A stretch of 64,000 nt of DNA from positions 3,162,001 to 3,226,000 of the forward strand of contig JAPNXP010000006.1 of NCBI GenBank assembly GCA_028753945.1. Direction: 5' to 3'. The notes under the pieces are model-generated. The model had not been told where the DNA came from. It saw only the letters and a list, made by a program, of their open reading frames with translations, and did no database searches. Positions 46,901 through 57,078 of the stretch are shown one piece after another; position 1 is the first letter of the stretch, and each line of letters opens with the position of its first letter. Source of the DNA: Hexactinellida sp. DTS-2022 (lineage: Eukaryota; Porifera; Hexactinellida). The position numbers were made by a program, and so were the translations under genes.

Positions 46901-49392
46901 CACATACTCAATGTTGACTGTCTCATAGAGAAAAACCCAGAGTAACCGCGTACGTTCGTACGGTACGGTACGGAGAGTCTCCGTACCGTATTATTTCGTA
47001 CGGTACGTCGTACGGTACGCAATAATACGTTGTGAACAATTAACAATACCTATATACAAGTATTTCTATAATTCGAAAAATAATTAATGAACAAGGATCT
47101 AATCTATTATAGTTTGAAAATACAGAACCCAACAAAAATTAAAAATACCACAAAGTTCAAACCAATACAAAGGTAAGTTGAATTTTCTACTAAGAATGGA
47201 TAGTTAATCTTGACAATTTTACCTAACTTATTATTCGATTTAAAAAAAGAATCAAGTGCTAAAAGATAAGATTCTATACTATCGTTAAATAAGTACGTAC
47301 GGAGTGCGTACCGAGTGCGTACAGAGTGCGTAAGTACGGTACGGAAGGATAATCTGCGTACTAAGTCCGTACCGTACCGTACAGTACGCCGTACGCGGTT
47401 ACTCTGGAAAAACCTAAATAGAAATAATTATAGATATTAAATTGAATAACATTAACCGAAAATTAATTTAAATCATTTGTAAATAAATCTTATTATATTT
47501 AAAGATATTGATAATAATACCAATGGAATATAATATAATTACCTGTTTGACGAAATCATGTTTGCACACATTCGTTGAAACAAGTTTTTCTCTCTTAAGA
47601 ATGACTACTGTTTTCCTGAAATGGAGACATCCACAACAAGAACAAACAAAAGTTGGCCCTTCAGCTATCTCAGATAGATACTTGAGAATAACTGACTTAA
47701 GTGCACCTTGCATAGTCCTATACCTATCTAACTCAGCTAGGTTGTGCTTCATTTTCTCGTTTGAGTCTATCCGTTTCTCGGTAACAAGCTTCAGCTGGCG
47801 TTCATTATATTTCGCCCTCTCAGCCAGATCCTTACGCTTATCTGCAATAGCGGCATTATGTTTAGCCCTCTCAGCTGGATCCTTAAGTTTATCTGCAACA
47901 GAAGCATTATGTTTTGCCCTCTCAGCTGGATCCTTAAGTTTATCTGCAACAGCGGCATTATGTTTTGCCCTCTCAGCTGGATCCTTAAGTTTATCTGCAA
48001 CAGCGGCATTATGTTTTGCCCTCTCAGCTGGATCCTTAAGTTTATCTGCAACAGCGGCATTATGTTTTGCCCTCTCAGCTGGATCCTTGAGCTTATCTGC
48101 AACAGCGGCATTATGTTTAGCCCTCTCAGCAGGATCCTTGAGCTTATTTGTCAATGTCTTCGACCTATCATTATTATACTTCGCTCTAGTTTCGGGATCC
48201 TCTCGATCTTTTTTGACATTCGCAAGTCTTGTTTCGTTTTCATTATCACGAAACTCAGTATCATCCGTTCTCCTCTTTTTAATAGCATCTCTCTTTCTAT
48301 CCTTAGTAGCTCTATACCCTTTCCTCTTCCGAGACTTAGGAGTAGAGATCGGTGTGTCCTTGCTAGGAGTAGCACAGCTAGAGGAGCACTGACTAGACAG
48401 CCCGAGATCATTCATCGGTACAACCTGAGAAGTAATCGGGGTACGCTGAACGTCCTGGCTTAGATCAGCATTCATTTCAGATTCTGAATCTTCGTTAGTT
48501 ACTCCTTGCGAGCATAACTGTACTTCCATTGGATTCAATTCTCGGATAGTAAGATCGGTTGAAATATCCATAGTATCTAAAATATTGTATTGTGGGTATA
48601 GGGATAATTTAAATAAAATACCAAATACTCAAATTGTATTTCAGCTTATTTAACTTATAATTAAATTAACTTAAGTTTGAATTGTAAATAATTAAAACAA
48701 CAATCGGCTTTATTAATAGTAGGTATAATTATTACAAAAGATATACGTATAAATATCTTATTATTTCGTTACTAATGTGAATAATAGAATTGAAGTCATT
48801 ACTGAGAATGTGCAAGTGTTTTCATTGCACTTGTATGAAACACATCTTCACTTTAAAAAAACTAACAGTAATTATCAAGCAACATAGTTTGTAATGTAAT
48901 ATCATATAGTACCTCTTATAGTATTCAGTGTACTTAGTGTATGGAGAAGATGGCTGATTAGACAAAAAAACGTTAATTATTGATTTTAAGAATTATCGAT
49001 GACATCCTTTAATAGTTAATGAATTATATTAAATGGATAATTCGCTTCGAAAATATGGAAAAATACTTAATTAATAAACTTCATAATTAAATGACAATGA
49101 AATAATTACCGGTTTCTTAAATGACAATGAAATAATTACCGGTTTCAGATGAGAAGTCTTCAGAAGATGAGGCATTAGGATCTCCTCCGGTAGGTCCAGG
49201 ATTTAACTCTACTCCGCCGATCACTAGGAGCATCCTGATTACAACCAACAACAGGCAACACGATAGTGCTAATATCGGATCCGCCTGTTTCGTAATGGGG
49301 TAGAAATTATGTGTCTCATCACAGGCTCTAGGTAATCTACCTTTTCCTCCCCAGCCTCCAATTCGTGATCTCCAAAGCTCAAGAGAAATCAT
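40958..49392 (-). CDS. Helitron polyprotein: 2A-like leader, DUF6570, Rep, helicase, endonuclease, OTU
   Basis: This nuclear rolling-circle transposase nicks, unwinds and joins single DNA strands. Exons (minus) are 49392-49140, 48576-47543, 46921-46086 and 45896-40958; all introns are GT-AG and the phases (1, 0, 2) agree, giving 2353 residues. An in-frame TGA three codons upstream supports the start. About residues 42-65 are hydrophobic and end in GGVELNPGP. Residues about 200-340 hold tandem KLKDPAERAKHNAAVAD units. The Cys-rich DUF6570-like region opens with CSCCGCLHFRKTV. Rep has HVH at about 896-898 and YVISY at 1090-1094. The helicase has GGAGVGKS at about 1445 and IIIDEIS at about 1533. 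The endonuclease (about 1900-2125) has ILQETM, TGDFNIDL and SDHKPMF. OTU starts near 2240 with DGNCFF. The stop cuts the OTU before its histidine motif, which lies out of frame at 40985-40834. Confidence 0.88.
46938..47406. mobile_element. 469-bp hAT MITE in a Helitron intron
   Basis: A perfect 8-bp duplication GAAAAACC (46930-46937 and 47407-47414) flanks ends CAGAGTAACCGCGTACG and CGTACGCGGTTACTCTG. The interior near both ends is made of CGTACGGTACGG repeats. It sits just upstream of the splice acceptor at 46922. Confidence 0.95.
47795..48145 (-). repeat. 51-bp coding tandem repeats in the Helitron gene
   Basis: Seven units of 51 bp, each encoding KLKDPAERAKHNAAVAD or a close variant (the last KRKDLAERAKYNE). 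The period keeps the frame. Other Helitron N-termini carry Lys/Arg/Glu-rich repeats of a similar kind. The long plus-strand ORF across it is a shadow. Confidence 0.9.
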
Positions 49393-49837
49393 ATCTATTC
49401 AATAAATAAATGTAATAATTAACAATGGTGATGACATTTTATAATCTCTGTTATTATTTCAAGTTTACTAATGAGCGTTCAATTAATTAAAAGTTAACTA
49501 AATTTAATATGATAAATTGATATATTAATTAACTACATTAGTAAAGAATAGTCGACTTGATATAATAAAATTGTAAAATTATTAATCTCAACTGATAAAT
49601 TATTTGACAAGAAATTAAAATAATCAATACTTCTTACCTCAAAAATGTATGAGCTTTGTTTAGTTTGGAAAATAATGAAAGAAAATAGAAAATAGTCAAT
49701 GAAATAATCGATAAGTTAGTTTGAATAAAAACCCAGAATTTGTAGTATATATATATAATCAACAATGAATGCCTAATAAAGGGAAACCTGTTTGTGTGAG
49801 TTTTTGTGATGCAACAATCTGAATGTAACAAGCTGAA

Positions 49838-50700
49838 ATATACGCCTACTCGAACTCACAAGCTGAATAAATCTAGTTAACACTAGTTGAAACAATAGAA
49901 TTAGATTAACGCTTGTAATTGAAATGAAGTGTTAGTAAACAAATGGAATTTGAACTCAATTGTGGGACAAACTAAGCGAATTTGAAAATTCTTGAACAGT
50001 GAAAAGGTGTAGAAATAAATTCTCTATCGAATGCATATCAATTGAATATTCGTGCACTATTTATTGTTACTGTTGGAACATTAAAGAGGTGTAGATTGTG
50101 ACAAAAATAATGGAATAAAAAATGTTGACCCCAGGTGCACATCTGTAACCCATGAGACACCTATCCTGAAAATTTGGGCTCTTAATTAATAAAACTCTGT
50201 TCTTTGGAGTGTTTACGGAAGGATAATAAAGGTGTTAAGCCACTTCAGAAAGGTGTTTCGGAAGGCAACGACCCTTAAAGTGGTGGAAGTTTCGTTTTAG
50301 CTCACTTCATTTCAAAGATATTCAAGTTTCAGTAGAATATAATAAGTGATGAGTCAGCATTTTTTATGTGCGTGTTGGGTGATCACCCAACAACAATCAA
50401 CCAATTCGAATTATATAATTCACAAAATTGTAAACACACTATTTTTTAACGATTTCATCATCACCTCAAGGTGTCAAGACCCACTTGTATAGGTGGTACC
50501 TGGCATATAGTGGCCCAATACTGGGCCACTATACTATAGTATAGTCGGCACAGTAATAATAATGATAATAATAACCAACCAAAGCACTAAGATTAGAACT
50601 GGGCCACTATACTATAGTATAGTCGGCACAGTAATAAAGGCAGCCATTTCAATACTGGGCCACTATACTAAAGTATAGTCAGCACAGTTTAAAAAAAAAT
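49838..50700. repeat. Dispersed noncoding repeat, right flank of the Helitron
   Basis: Fragments in the order seen at 33890-34395 and 33225-33520, then three close copies of ACTATAGTATAGTCGGCAC (50535, 50610, 50665). No gene. Confidence 0.65.
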
Positions 50701-50792
50701 CCAAAATTGCAGCATGTGCGCATGTTCCTTTAGTGGCACTATACTTTGATTGTGGTTTATTGATAGTGCCTCCAAAGGAACATACTGTCGGC

Positions 50793-51456
50793 CATAGGCG
50801 CCGAAAATTGGGGGGTCAGGGGGGGTTACACCCTCCCTGATTTTTGTCAGGGAGGGTTTCACCCCCCCTGGCTGAGGAAAGAGTCAGGAAGGGTATACCC
50901 CTCCTGGTTGGTCAGGCAGGAAATATTAGACATTTTCTTTATTGTTTTAAAGTAGAAAACATACACGTAAACCCATAGAAAAATTATAATTCCATAAGGA
51001 GTCCTTCTAAATAGCATTGGATTATTAATATGTATACAATTATGCCCGTCAACATAATGATTTTCAGCCACCATAGCAGTGGCGAAACAGGGGGATGCGC
51101 TAGGGGAGGCGCGTTCCCCCCCCCCCGTAAATTGATGGGGGGCAACATTACTGGTGCGGGTGTTACCGTTCCCTCTGGATAAAAAATACAATATTCAATA
51201 TAATTTAGCACAATAAAATATACGTATAATTCATTCAAAACAAATTGATATCAGGGTATCTCGCAGTCCATTTTTTTATGGGGGGCTTGCCCCCAGAACC
51301 CCCCAAGGATTGCTCGCAACACTCGCTCCCGCCCCCCAACTTTAATCTTATACTTGTAAACTTTGCGACAATGCAACATAGGAATCGTTTTTTTGACCTT
51401 TCACATTTAAATGTAAAGTTACACCCCCCTGGCGCTGGAGAGTTTCGGCGCCTATG
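50793..51456. mobile_element. 664-bp hAT element splitting a repeat hairpin
   Basis: A perfect 8-bp duplication CTGTCGGC (50785-50792 and 51457-51464) flanks ends CATAGGCGCCGAAA and TTTCGGCGCCTATG. It has G/C-rich subterminal tracts and no transposase. It separates the two arms of the hairpin whose other copies are contiguous at 33085 and 39630. Confidence 0.93.
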
Positions 51457-52205
51457 CTGTCGGCACAGGCTGCAATTTTGGATTTTTTTCGCCAAGTCAC
51501 CAACGCCTCAGGGTGTCAAGAACCATTTGTTAATTGGTCCGAGTCACAAGGAACGGTAGATAAATTTGAAGTTTGTTTTTATCATAAACCATCTAGACTC
51601 TAGAGTTTAATGCCATTCATTCATTATGTATTGATATTAAATTATATTATTAGTTATTTAATTTAGCAATGTTATCCACGGTTGGTTGAGTTGAGTCAAC
51701 AAATTTCTTGTATTATATTATTTTATTTAATCCAGTGTATAGTAATATACTACAATTAAATGGAAGCCAGCTTGAATTTATAAGTTAAATCAATATAATT
51801 ATCGCAAGTTGAATCAATAGAGTAGGATTTAACAAGTTAAATCAATATAATTATTACAATTTGAAACAATGGAATTAGATTTAACCGTTTTACTGAAATT
51901 GAAGAGTGGGTAAAGAAAGAAATTGCAACCCGAATTTATGGCAGAAATTATATCCATTATTAAAAAATCTCATCATGCGCAGAATTTATGATGAATCCAA
52001 TGATAAAATAAAAATTGGGGGTTTAGTAAAACATTTTTTGAGTTATAGACCAGACAAATTTGTTAATCAAAAATCGTAACCCCAGGTGCAAATTAGACGG
52101 TCCCATCGCACCTACATTCCAAGTTTCAGCGCATCAACTATAAAGCTCTGGCCAGGGCACCGTCTACGGAGAAAAAATCTAAAATTACAGCTGTGCCGAT
52201 TGCAT
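51457..52205. repeat. Dispersed noncoding repeat, distal unit
   Basis: It continues the hairpin arm and then matches 2475-3215 in order, including TTAGCAATGTTATCCACGG and CTCTGGCCAGGGCACCGTCT. It breaks off within the second hairpin at about 52205. Confidence 0.7.
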
Positions 52206-52338
52206 ATAAATACCGTTTGTAAAGCGACAAAATTAATAGTAAAGTAAATCACAAATAAATGAGATTTCGTCACATACCTTGTACTATACATTTAATATAA
52301 AATATGTGCATGGAACTATTCAAAGGATTTGGATTACT

Positions 52339-52935
52339 AAAATGGCTACTAATATTAAAGTGAAATCATTCAGATTAATTACAAGCAAATCATTTCCACC
52401 TTATAAAAATAACGTTCGTAAAAGCGACAAAATTATCAGGACACAATCTGTCACCTCCATATATTGTACTATTCAGTTCCAGTTTGGTGGCACGGCTAGC
52501 GACACAATATTGACACCTATTTATGATAATGCCAATTGCGTTAAATCTAAGATACTGGAATTGAATGGGAACTCAAATAACGATAGTTTGGCAACCAAAT
52601 TGGAACCTAATATGGAACTATGTGAAACATACCGTAACAGCAATATGGAACTATGTGAAGCATACTGTGACAGCAATATGGAACTATGTGAAACATACAG
52701 TGACAGCAATATAGAACTATGTGAAACATACAGTGACAGCAATATGGAACTATGTAAAACATACAGTGACAGCAATATGGAACTAAAACCGGAACCAAGT
52801 GAAAATGAATATTTGTCGAGTGTCGAAGCACCCAAATATTCCAAACTTATAAATCGATTTTCCAAATCGGTTCCATCATTCAATCAATTTGAAACTGAAA
52901 TTAAGTGGAATCAAAGAAAAGACGGAAAAGTGTAA
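52339..52935 (+). CDS. Hypothetical protein with 11-residue tandem repeats
   Basis: About 198 residues from ATG 52339 (an earlier in-frame ATG is at 52279). The middle, 52610-52790, is tandem 33-bp units each encoding NMELCETYSDS or a variant, about five and a half copies, all in frame. The flanks are Ser/Lys-rich and show no domain I recognise, no signal peptide and no membrane segment. Downstream to about 53375, protein-like pieces occur in other frames (SRLEFHNGLDSRYKFRIQQE, DGKYWLTTNNTNAVYEYSLK), so this may be one part of a longer, frameshifted or spliced gene. Function unknown. Confidence 0.4.
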   Translation, partial: KMATNIKVKSFRLITSKSFPPYKNNVRKSDKIIRTQSVTSIYCTIQFQFGGTASDTILTPIYDNANCVKSKILELNGNSNNDSLATKLEPNMELCETYRNSNMELCEAYCDSNMELCETYSDSNIELCETYSDSNMELCKTYSDSNMELKPEPSENEYLSSVEAPKYSKLINRFSKSVPSFNQFETEIKWNQRKDGKV

Positions 52936-53380
52936 CATTTGCAGATTTTGAAGGAATGGAGTTAACTTAAGTGTTCTATTTTAAGCCATTCAACATTCTT
53001 TCTAGCTCAGATAGCAACCAAGATGAATTGGAAGTCACTACCAATATCGAAAAAACAAATTCTAAAATAAACAAACAAATAAATTTCAAAACAAATTTCC
53101 ATTGTGGCAACAAAAACCCGAAAGTTATCACATTCCCTCAGAGAAACAAGTTTGCCTTAGAAACCATTTCAGTAGATTGGAATTTCATAACGGGTTGGAT
53201 TCACGTTATAAATTTAGAATTCAACAAGAAAATTATTGTCAGATGGACGGAAAATATTGGTTAACGACAAACAATACAAATGCTGTTTACGAGTATTCCT
53301 TGAAAAGTGTTTTTGTTGATGTTTTTGTTTTTAAGATCCCAGTTAAATTGTGTCGATGTGAATTCGCCATTAGTTAGACA
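52936..53380 (+). pseudogene. Possible continuation of the 52.3-kb gene in shifted frames
   Basis: Two overlapping frames carry protein-like sequence. One, from 53102, includes SRLEFHNGLDSRYKFRIQQE and then DGKYW. No clear splice sites connect it to the upstream ORF, and the family is unknown. Bases 53381-53540 are AT-rich without features. Confidence 0.3.
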
Positions 53381-53540
53381 ACTTTCGGTCAGGAATTTTG
53401 GCACAACAATTCTGGAATTAATTACTCTATTGAATTCTATTTTTAGAAATTATGTACTATTTCTGTAATCAATTGTATTAATTCATAACTATAAAGTGAT
53501 TAATTTATTGATATCTGACTAATCTATAAGATAATGCTAC

Positions 53541-54531
53541 AGATGCCGGATATAAGAACACCGGTTATAAGAACATTATATTGGAAAACGGTTGCCATAT
53601 ACCCTGTATAATTTAAGCCGGTTATAAGAACATTGTATGCAGTTCCCGACAGTGGCGTAGTCAGGGTGGTGCGCGGTGGTGCGGCGCACCACCAAAATGT
53701 TTTTGCGCACCACCTGACGTGGTGCGCATTTTTTTATACACCTTAAGTAATAAGCATTAATTCCCAAATGATCACTTGTTATGATTGAAATTACCACTTA
53801 AAAATAGCCTTGATTGAAATGAACACTTTAAAATAACAGGAGTTTAAACTCATATCTGTCCTCAGCAAGGAAATTAATGGATTTGCGATAGAAGCAAAAT
53901 ATTTGACGATAATATCCTGCTAATCCCAAGAAATGTTTTACTTCTTTTAGACTTGAGGATAAGGCAATTAAATAACCGATTCTACGTTAGATTGATCTGG
54001 AGAAATTCCCAAACTCGAAAACGTAGCCCGAGATCTGAAACTTTACTCCTCCAAATTTAGCATTTTTACCCTGCAAAGTAAGGTGATAGCCCCTTCGATC
54101 GGACCAAATATTCGAAAATTTTTAAAGGAGATACTTCAATATCTAAGAACTGCACAACGGCATTCCCAATCATCTTCGATACTTGTATACACTATGTTTG
54201 AAATGGAATACATCTCGGATATAATTTTTTGCGGACTGTACAAGAACTTTTGGAAAATCCCTCGACGTTTCTGCAGTAGTTAATTCACCTATCACAGGTC
54301 CTATTATACTTCGTTCGCAAATTGATTTGCACTTTGTGAATTGCCAAGGATTGTTTGGGATATAGGGGAGGGGAGGGCAGAATAGACAACCCCGTGCACC
54401 ACCGAGATGAGCCCATCACCACCGACGCACCACCGAGATGAGCCCATGCACCACCGACGGACAACCACAAGTCTAGAGCTGGCTACGCCGTCCACTGGTT
54501 CCCGACGATGTTCTTATAACCGGCATCCACT
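53541..54531. mobile_element. MITE with GCCGGTTATAAGAACAT ends, interrupted
   Basis: The left part carries ATGCCGGATATAAGAAC and CCGGTTATAAGAACATTG. The right part is ATGTTCTTATAACCGGCATC. The two halves are separated by a hAT element. The terminal style resembles Tc1/mariner-type MITEs, but no clean TA duplication is seen. Confidence 0.6.
53650..54497. mobile_element. 848-bp non-autonomous hAT element
   Basis: A perfect 8-bp duplication GTTCCCGA (53642-53649 and 54498-54505) flanks ends CAGTGGCGTAGTCAGGG and GGCTACGCCGTCCACTG. GGTGGTGCG repeats lie near both ends. Short ORFs inside (for example 54083-54283) have no recognisable similarity. Confidence 0.92.
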
Positions 54532-55842
54532 GTCAAGGGCGGCGGAAGCAGGGGGGCTATATCCCCCCTAGTTTTGAAATACGGGGGGCTCAGCCCCCCT
54601 ACTTTCCCCCTCATATATACATTATACTAATTTAAATAATACTAGTAAAGGACATTTCAGTATACTATCTGCTTTAGTGAGTGTCACCAGCCACTTGATA
54701 TTCAATTTTGTATTATTTGTTGATGTTGTTTTTTCAATACTTAATTTGTTTGGAAAATGACTTAGATATTTGGAAATGACTTGAAAATTGATTCAAATTA
54801 TTTTATGTTTTTTTTTTTAATTTATTTGACGATTTGATATTTATTTGAATGATCTGAGAAATTAATTGAATATTGAAATTTTGTAATATTTCATTCACCA
54901 TGAAACAATAATATGACAAAGAAATGTCAGTCCTCGCTTAGATCTTGGAATATTTATTATTTAAACAATGGTAAATCGTGACCTTCGTTATATAAGACCT
55001 TACTACTGAGTAGATTTTGCTGGACCATGGATTACTTAAAGGACATTGATTATTAGCTAACATATCTTTATCAGGGGTGTATACTCGGGATGGGGATTGC
55101 CCGGATTGGTAGGGCCATTTATGCTAACTTGCATCATACTTAATAGAAGATGGCTCTTGACAAATTATTGGTAGGGCCATGGCCTCACCAACCCTACCGG
55201 AGCCTACGCCTATGTTTATCTCAATAGCTAGTAGTGACAGAGCTGAGAAATGCATAGGAACATGATATCAAGGCATACATAACATCCTTTAGAATTGTGA
55301 TATATCACCATTTGATTACGTAATTATCGTGTTTTTATAGCCAGCTTTTAACATAGTTAAACGCGTTATAAATGTTCAAAATTGGAACATGAGGATGTCC
55401 ATAACTAGTTAAATGAAAAATATCGAAATTATAAATGGAATGTTGACACATTCCTCGGTTGCTTCGGAAATGCATATTTCTTAAAATGAGCCATAACTCA
55501 AAAACTATCTATTTTATGTAAACTATGCTAGTACTGATCTATCCTCAATTTGTAACTTCCTATTCATTGATAGTACATTTTCTAGGCCTAACTTCAATAA
55601 TCTTTGAGATAATGAGATTATTACCATATAAAGAATTAATCAAAATATTTATATTTACATTATATAAGAAAATCCCCTTTATCTTATCCCTGGTCCAGGC
55701 GCATTTGGCTCAGTTAAATGGCTTGTATATAGTAGGCTATGTATTAATATAAATGGATTAAATTAAATTAATTTAAATAAAGCAATTTGTTTAGACGTAA
55801 TTAAATTAACTATGGATAATATACCGAAACAATTAACTAATT
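54532..55842. other. Intergenic region with small transposon scraps
   Basis: At 54540-54605 there is a G/C-rich hAT-like scrap (GGGCGGCGGAAGCAGGGGGG). At 55073-55215 a second scrap runs from CAGGGGTGTATACTCGG to GGAGCCTACGCCTATG. The remainder is AT-rich without a gene. Confidence 0.35.
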
Positions 55843-56074
55843 ACGTATTTCCCCGAATAAGCGCCGGGTCAATAAAAACGACAATGATATCATAAAATTT
55901 AAACACATTAGTTGATCATTGGAGTGTAATTCCATTGATTTTGACAACTTCAGTGTAGATTAGAACCATTAGAACCGACCTAAATATTATATTCAGGATT
56001 TTTTCAAAACAATTTCAGGAAATTTTGGACCACGAAAACAAAAGGCGCCGGGCGATTATTCGAAGCAATACGGT
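55843..56074. mobile_element. MITE with ACGTATTTCCCCGAATAA end
   Basis: The left end and the right end (TTATTCGAAGCAATACGGT) are inverted relatives. Inside them are GCGCCGGG and GGCGCCGGGCG. It belongs to the same family as 16576-16835. Confidence 0.65.
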
Positions 56075-56261
56075 ATATATATAAATTATGGTTAATTTTT
56101 CATTTTTAAAGATCACATTAAACTCCTCGATGGTTTAAGATAGAAACAAATTTCCAATTTACCAATCGTTCCTTGTGGCTCTTTACCACTTGGCAAAGGT
56201 GTCCTAACACTTTGAGTCGATGATGACATGGCGAAAAAGGACAAAAAAAAATTTTTAATGA

Positions 56262-56487
56262 ATACGGCATCATGCGATAATGAGTAAGCATAATGGAAAT
56301 CTTGTGTGACCTTACTGATTGTCGCATGATGACGTAATCACAAAATTTCACATTGCTAATTTGACTATTTTCGGCCTATTTATGTTTTGTAATAATTATT
56401 AGAAGTATATAAACCACAGCAATAGCGAAGCGTTTGGTGTGTGGTTTTGTTCTGTCGCGAAGCGACCTAGCAAGCGAAGCGCGCTAG
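56262..56487 (+). mobile_element. Helitron-like short element (CTAG-T end)
   Basis: Second copy of the sequence at 63-262, ending GCGAAGCGCGCTAGTA. It contains CATCATGCGATAATGAGTAA and GTGTGTGGTTTTGTTCTG. Homology between the two copies starts at TGAATACGG. Confidence 0.45.
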
Positions 56488-56495
56488 TAAACATA

Positions 56496-57050
56496 GATAT
56501 GTTATGTCGATTTTGTGAAATGTTGATTTACAAAATCAACATCCAAAATTCGATTTTGTAAAATCAACATACAAACTGAACTTAAATTTGTAAATAGTTT
56601 ATTTTGTAAAATCGACCGACATGTTGATTTTATTAAAATCAACAATTGACAAAATCGATTTTACAAAACCAACTAATAAAATATGTTGATTTTGTAAAAT
56701 CAACTATTTTCAGAATGTCGATTTTGTAAAATCAACATATTTTATTAAGTAGTTGATTTTGTAAAATCGATAATCTGAAATGTTGATTTTGTAAAATCTA
56801 CATTTCAGAATGTCGATTTTACAAAATCAACTGATAAAATATGCTGAATTTATAAAATCGACATATTTTATTTGTTGAATTTGTAAACCCACAAACACTT
56901 TGTTTAAAGCCTGGTTCTTTTATCTTGTTACGTGCTACATGCTTACTCACTTAAGCGTCGCTTTGACCCTCATTCCACACCTTCACAGAGAATGTTGATT
57001 CATGACAATTTTGTAAAATCAACATTTGACAAAATCGACATAACATATAC
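56496..57050. mobile_element. MITE built of palindromic TGATTTTGTAAAATCAACAT satellite
   Basis: The ends are TATGTTATGTCGATTTTGT and ACAAAATCGACATAACATA. At least ten degenerate palindromic units, GATTTTGTAAAATC with AACAT/ACATT spacers, fill most of the interior, apart from a unique stretch at about 56890-56995. Confidence 0.7.
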
Positions 57051-57078
57051 ATAGTATATACAGTTTTGTATTTAATAG

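Larger units (their letters stand above)
39972..49837 (-). mobile_element. Autonomous Helitron (RepHel-EN-OTU type), about 9.9 kb
   Basis: The borders are inferred from the dispersed repeat that it interrupts: left flank homology stops at about 39970, and right flank homology (CCTACTCGAACTCACAAG, like 33895) resumes at about 49837. The element encodes one spliced polyprotein on the minus strand. Near its 3' end it has a 27-bp minisatellite and a set of GCACAC/GCCATATG repeats (40535-40660). I could not identify a classic CTRR-T end, so it may belong to the Helitron2/Helentron group, which would also fit the endonuclease domain. Bases 48630-49080 and 49400-49830 are AT-rich intron and leader sequence. 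Confidence 0.75.

Noticed and set aside
47795..48145. Regular spaced repeats resembling a CRISPR array
   Set aside because: The units are contiguous, 51 bp long and coding, with no unique spacers.
47508..48392. Long plus-strand ORF of 294 residues rich in Leu/Ser/Ala
   Set aside because: It is the antisense shadow of the Helitron repeat exon; the 51-bp period keeps several frames open.
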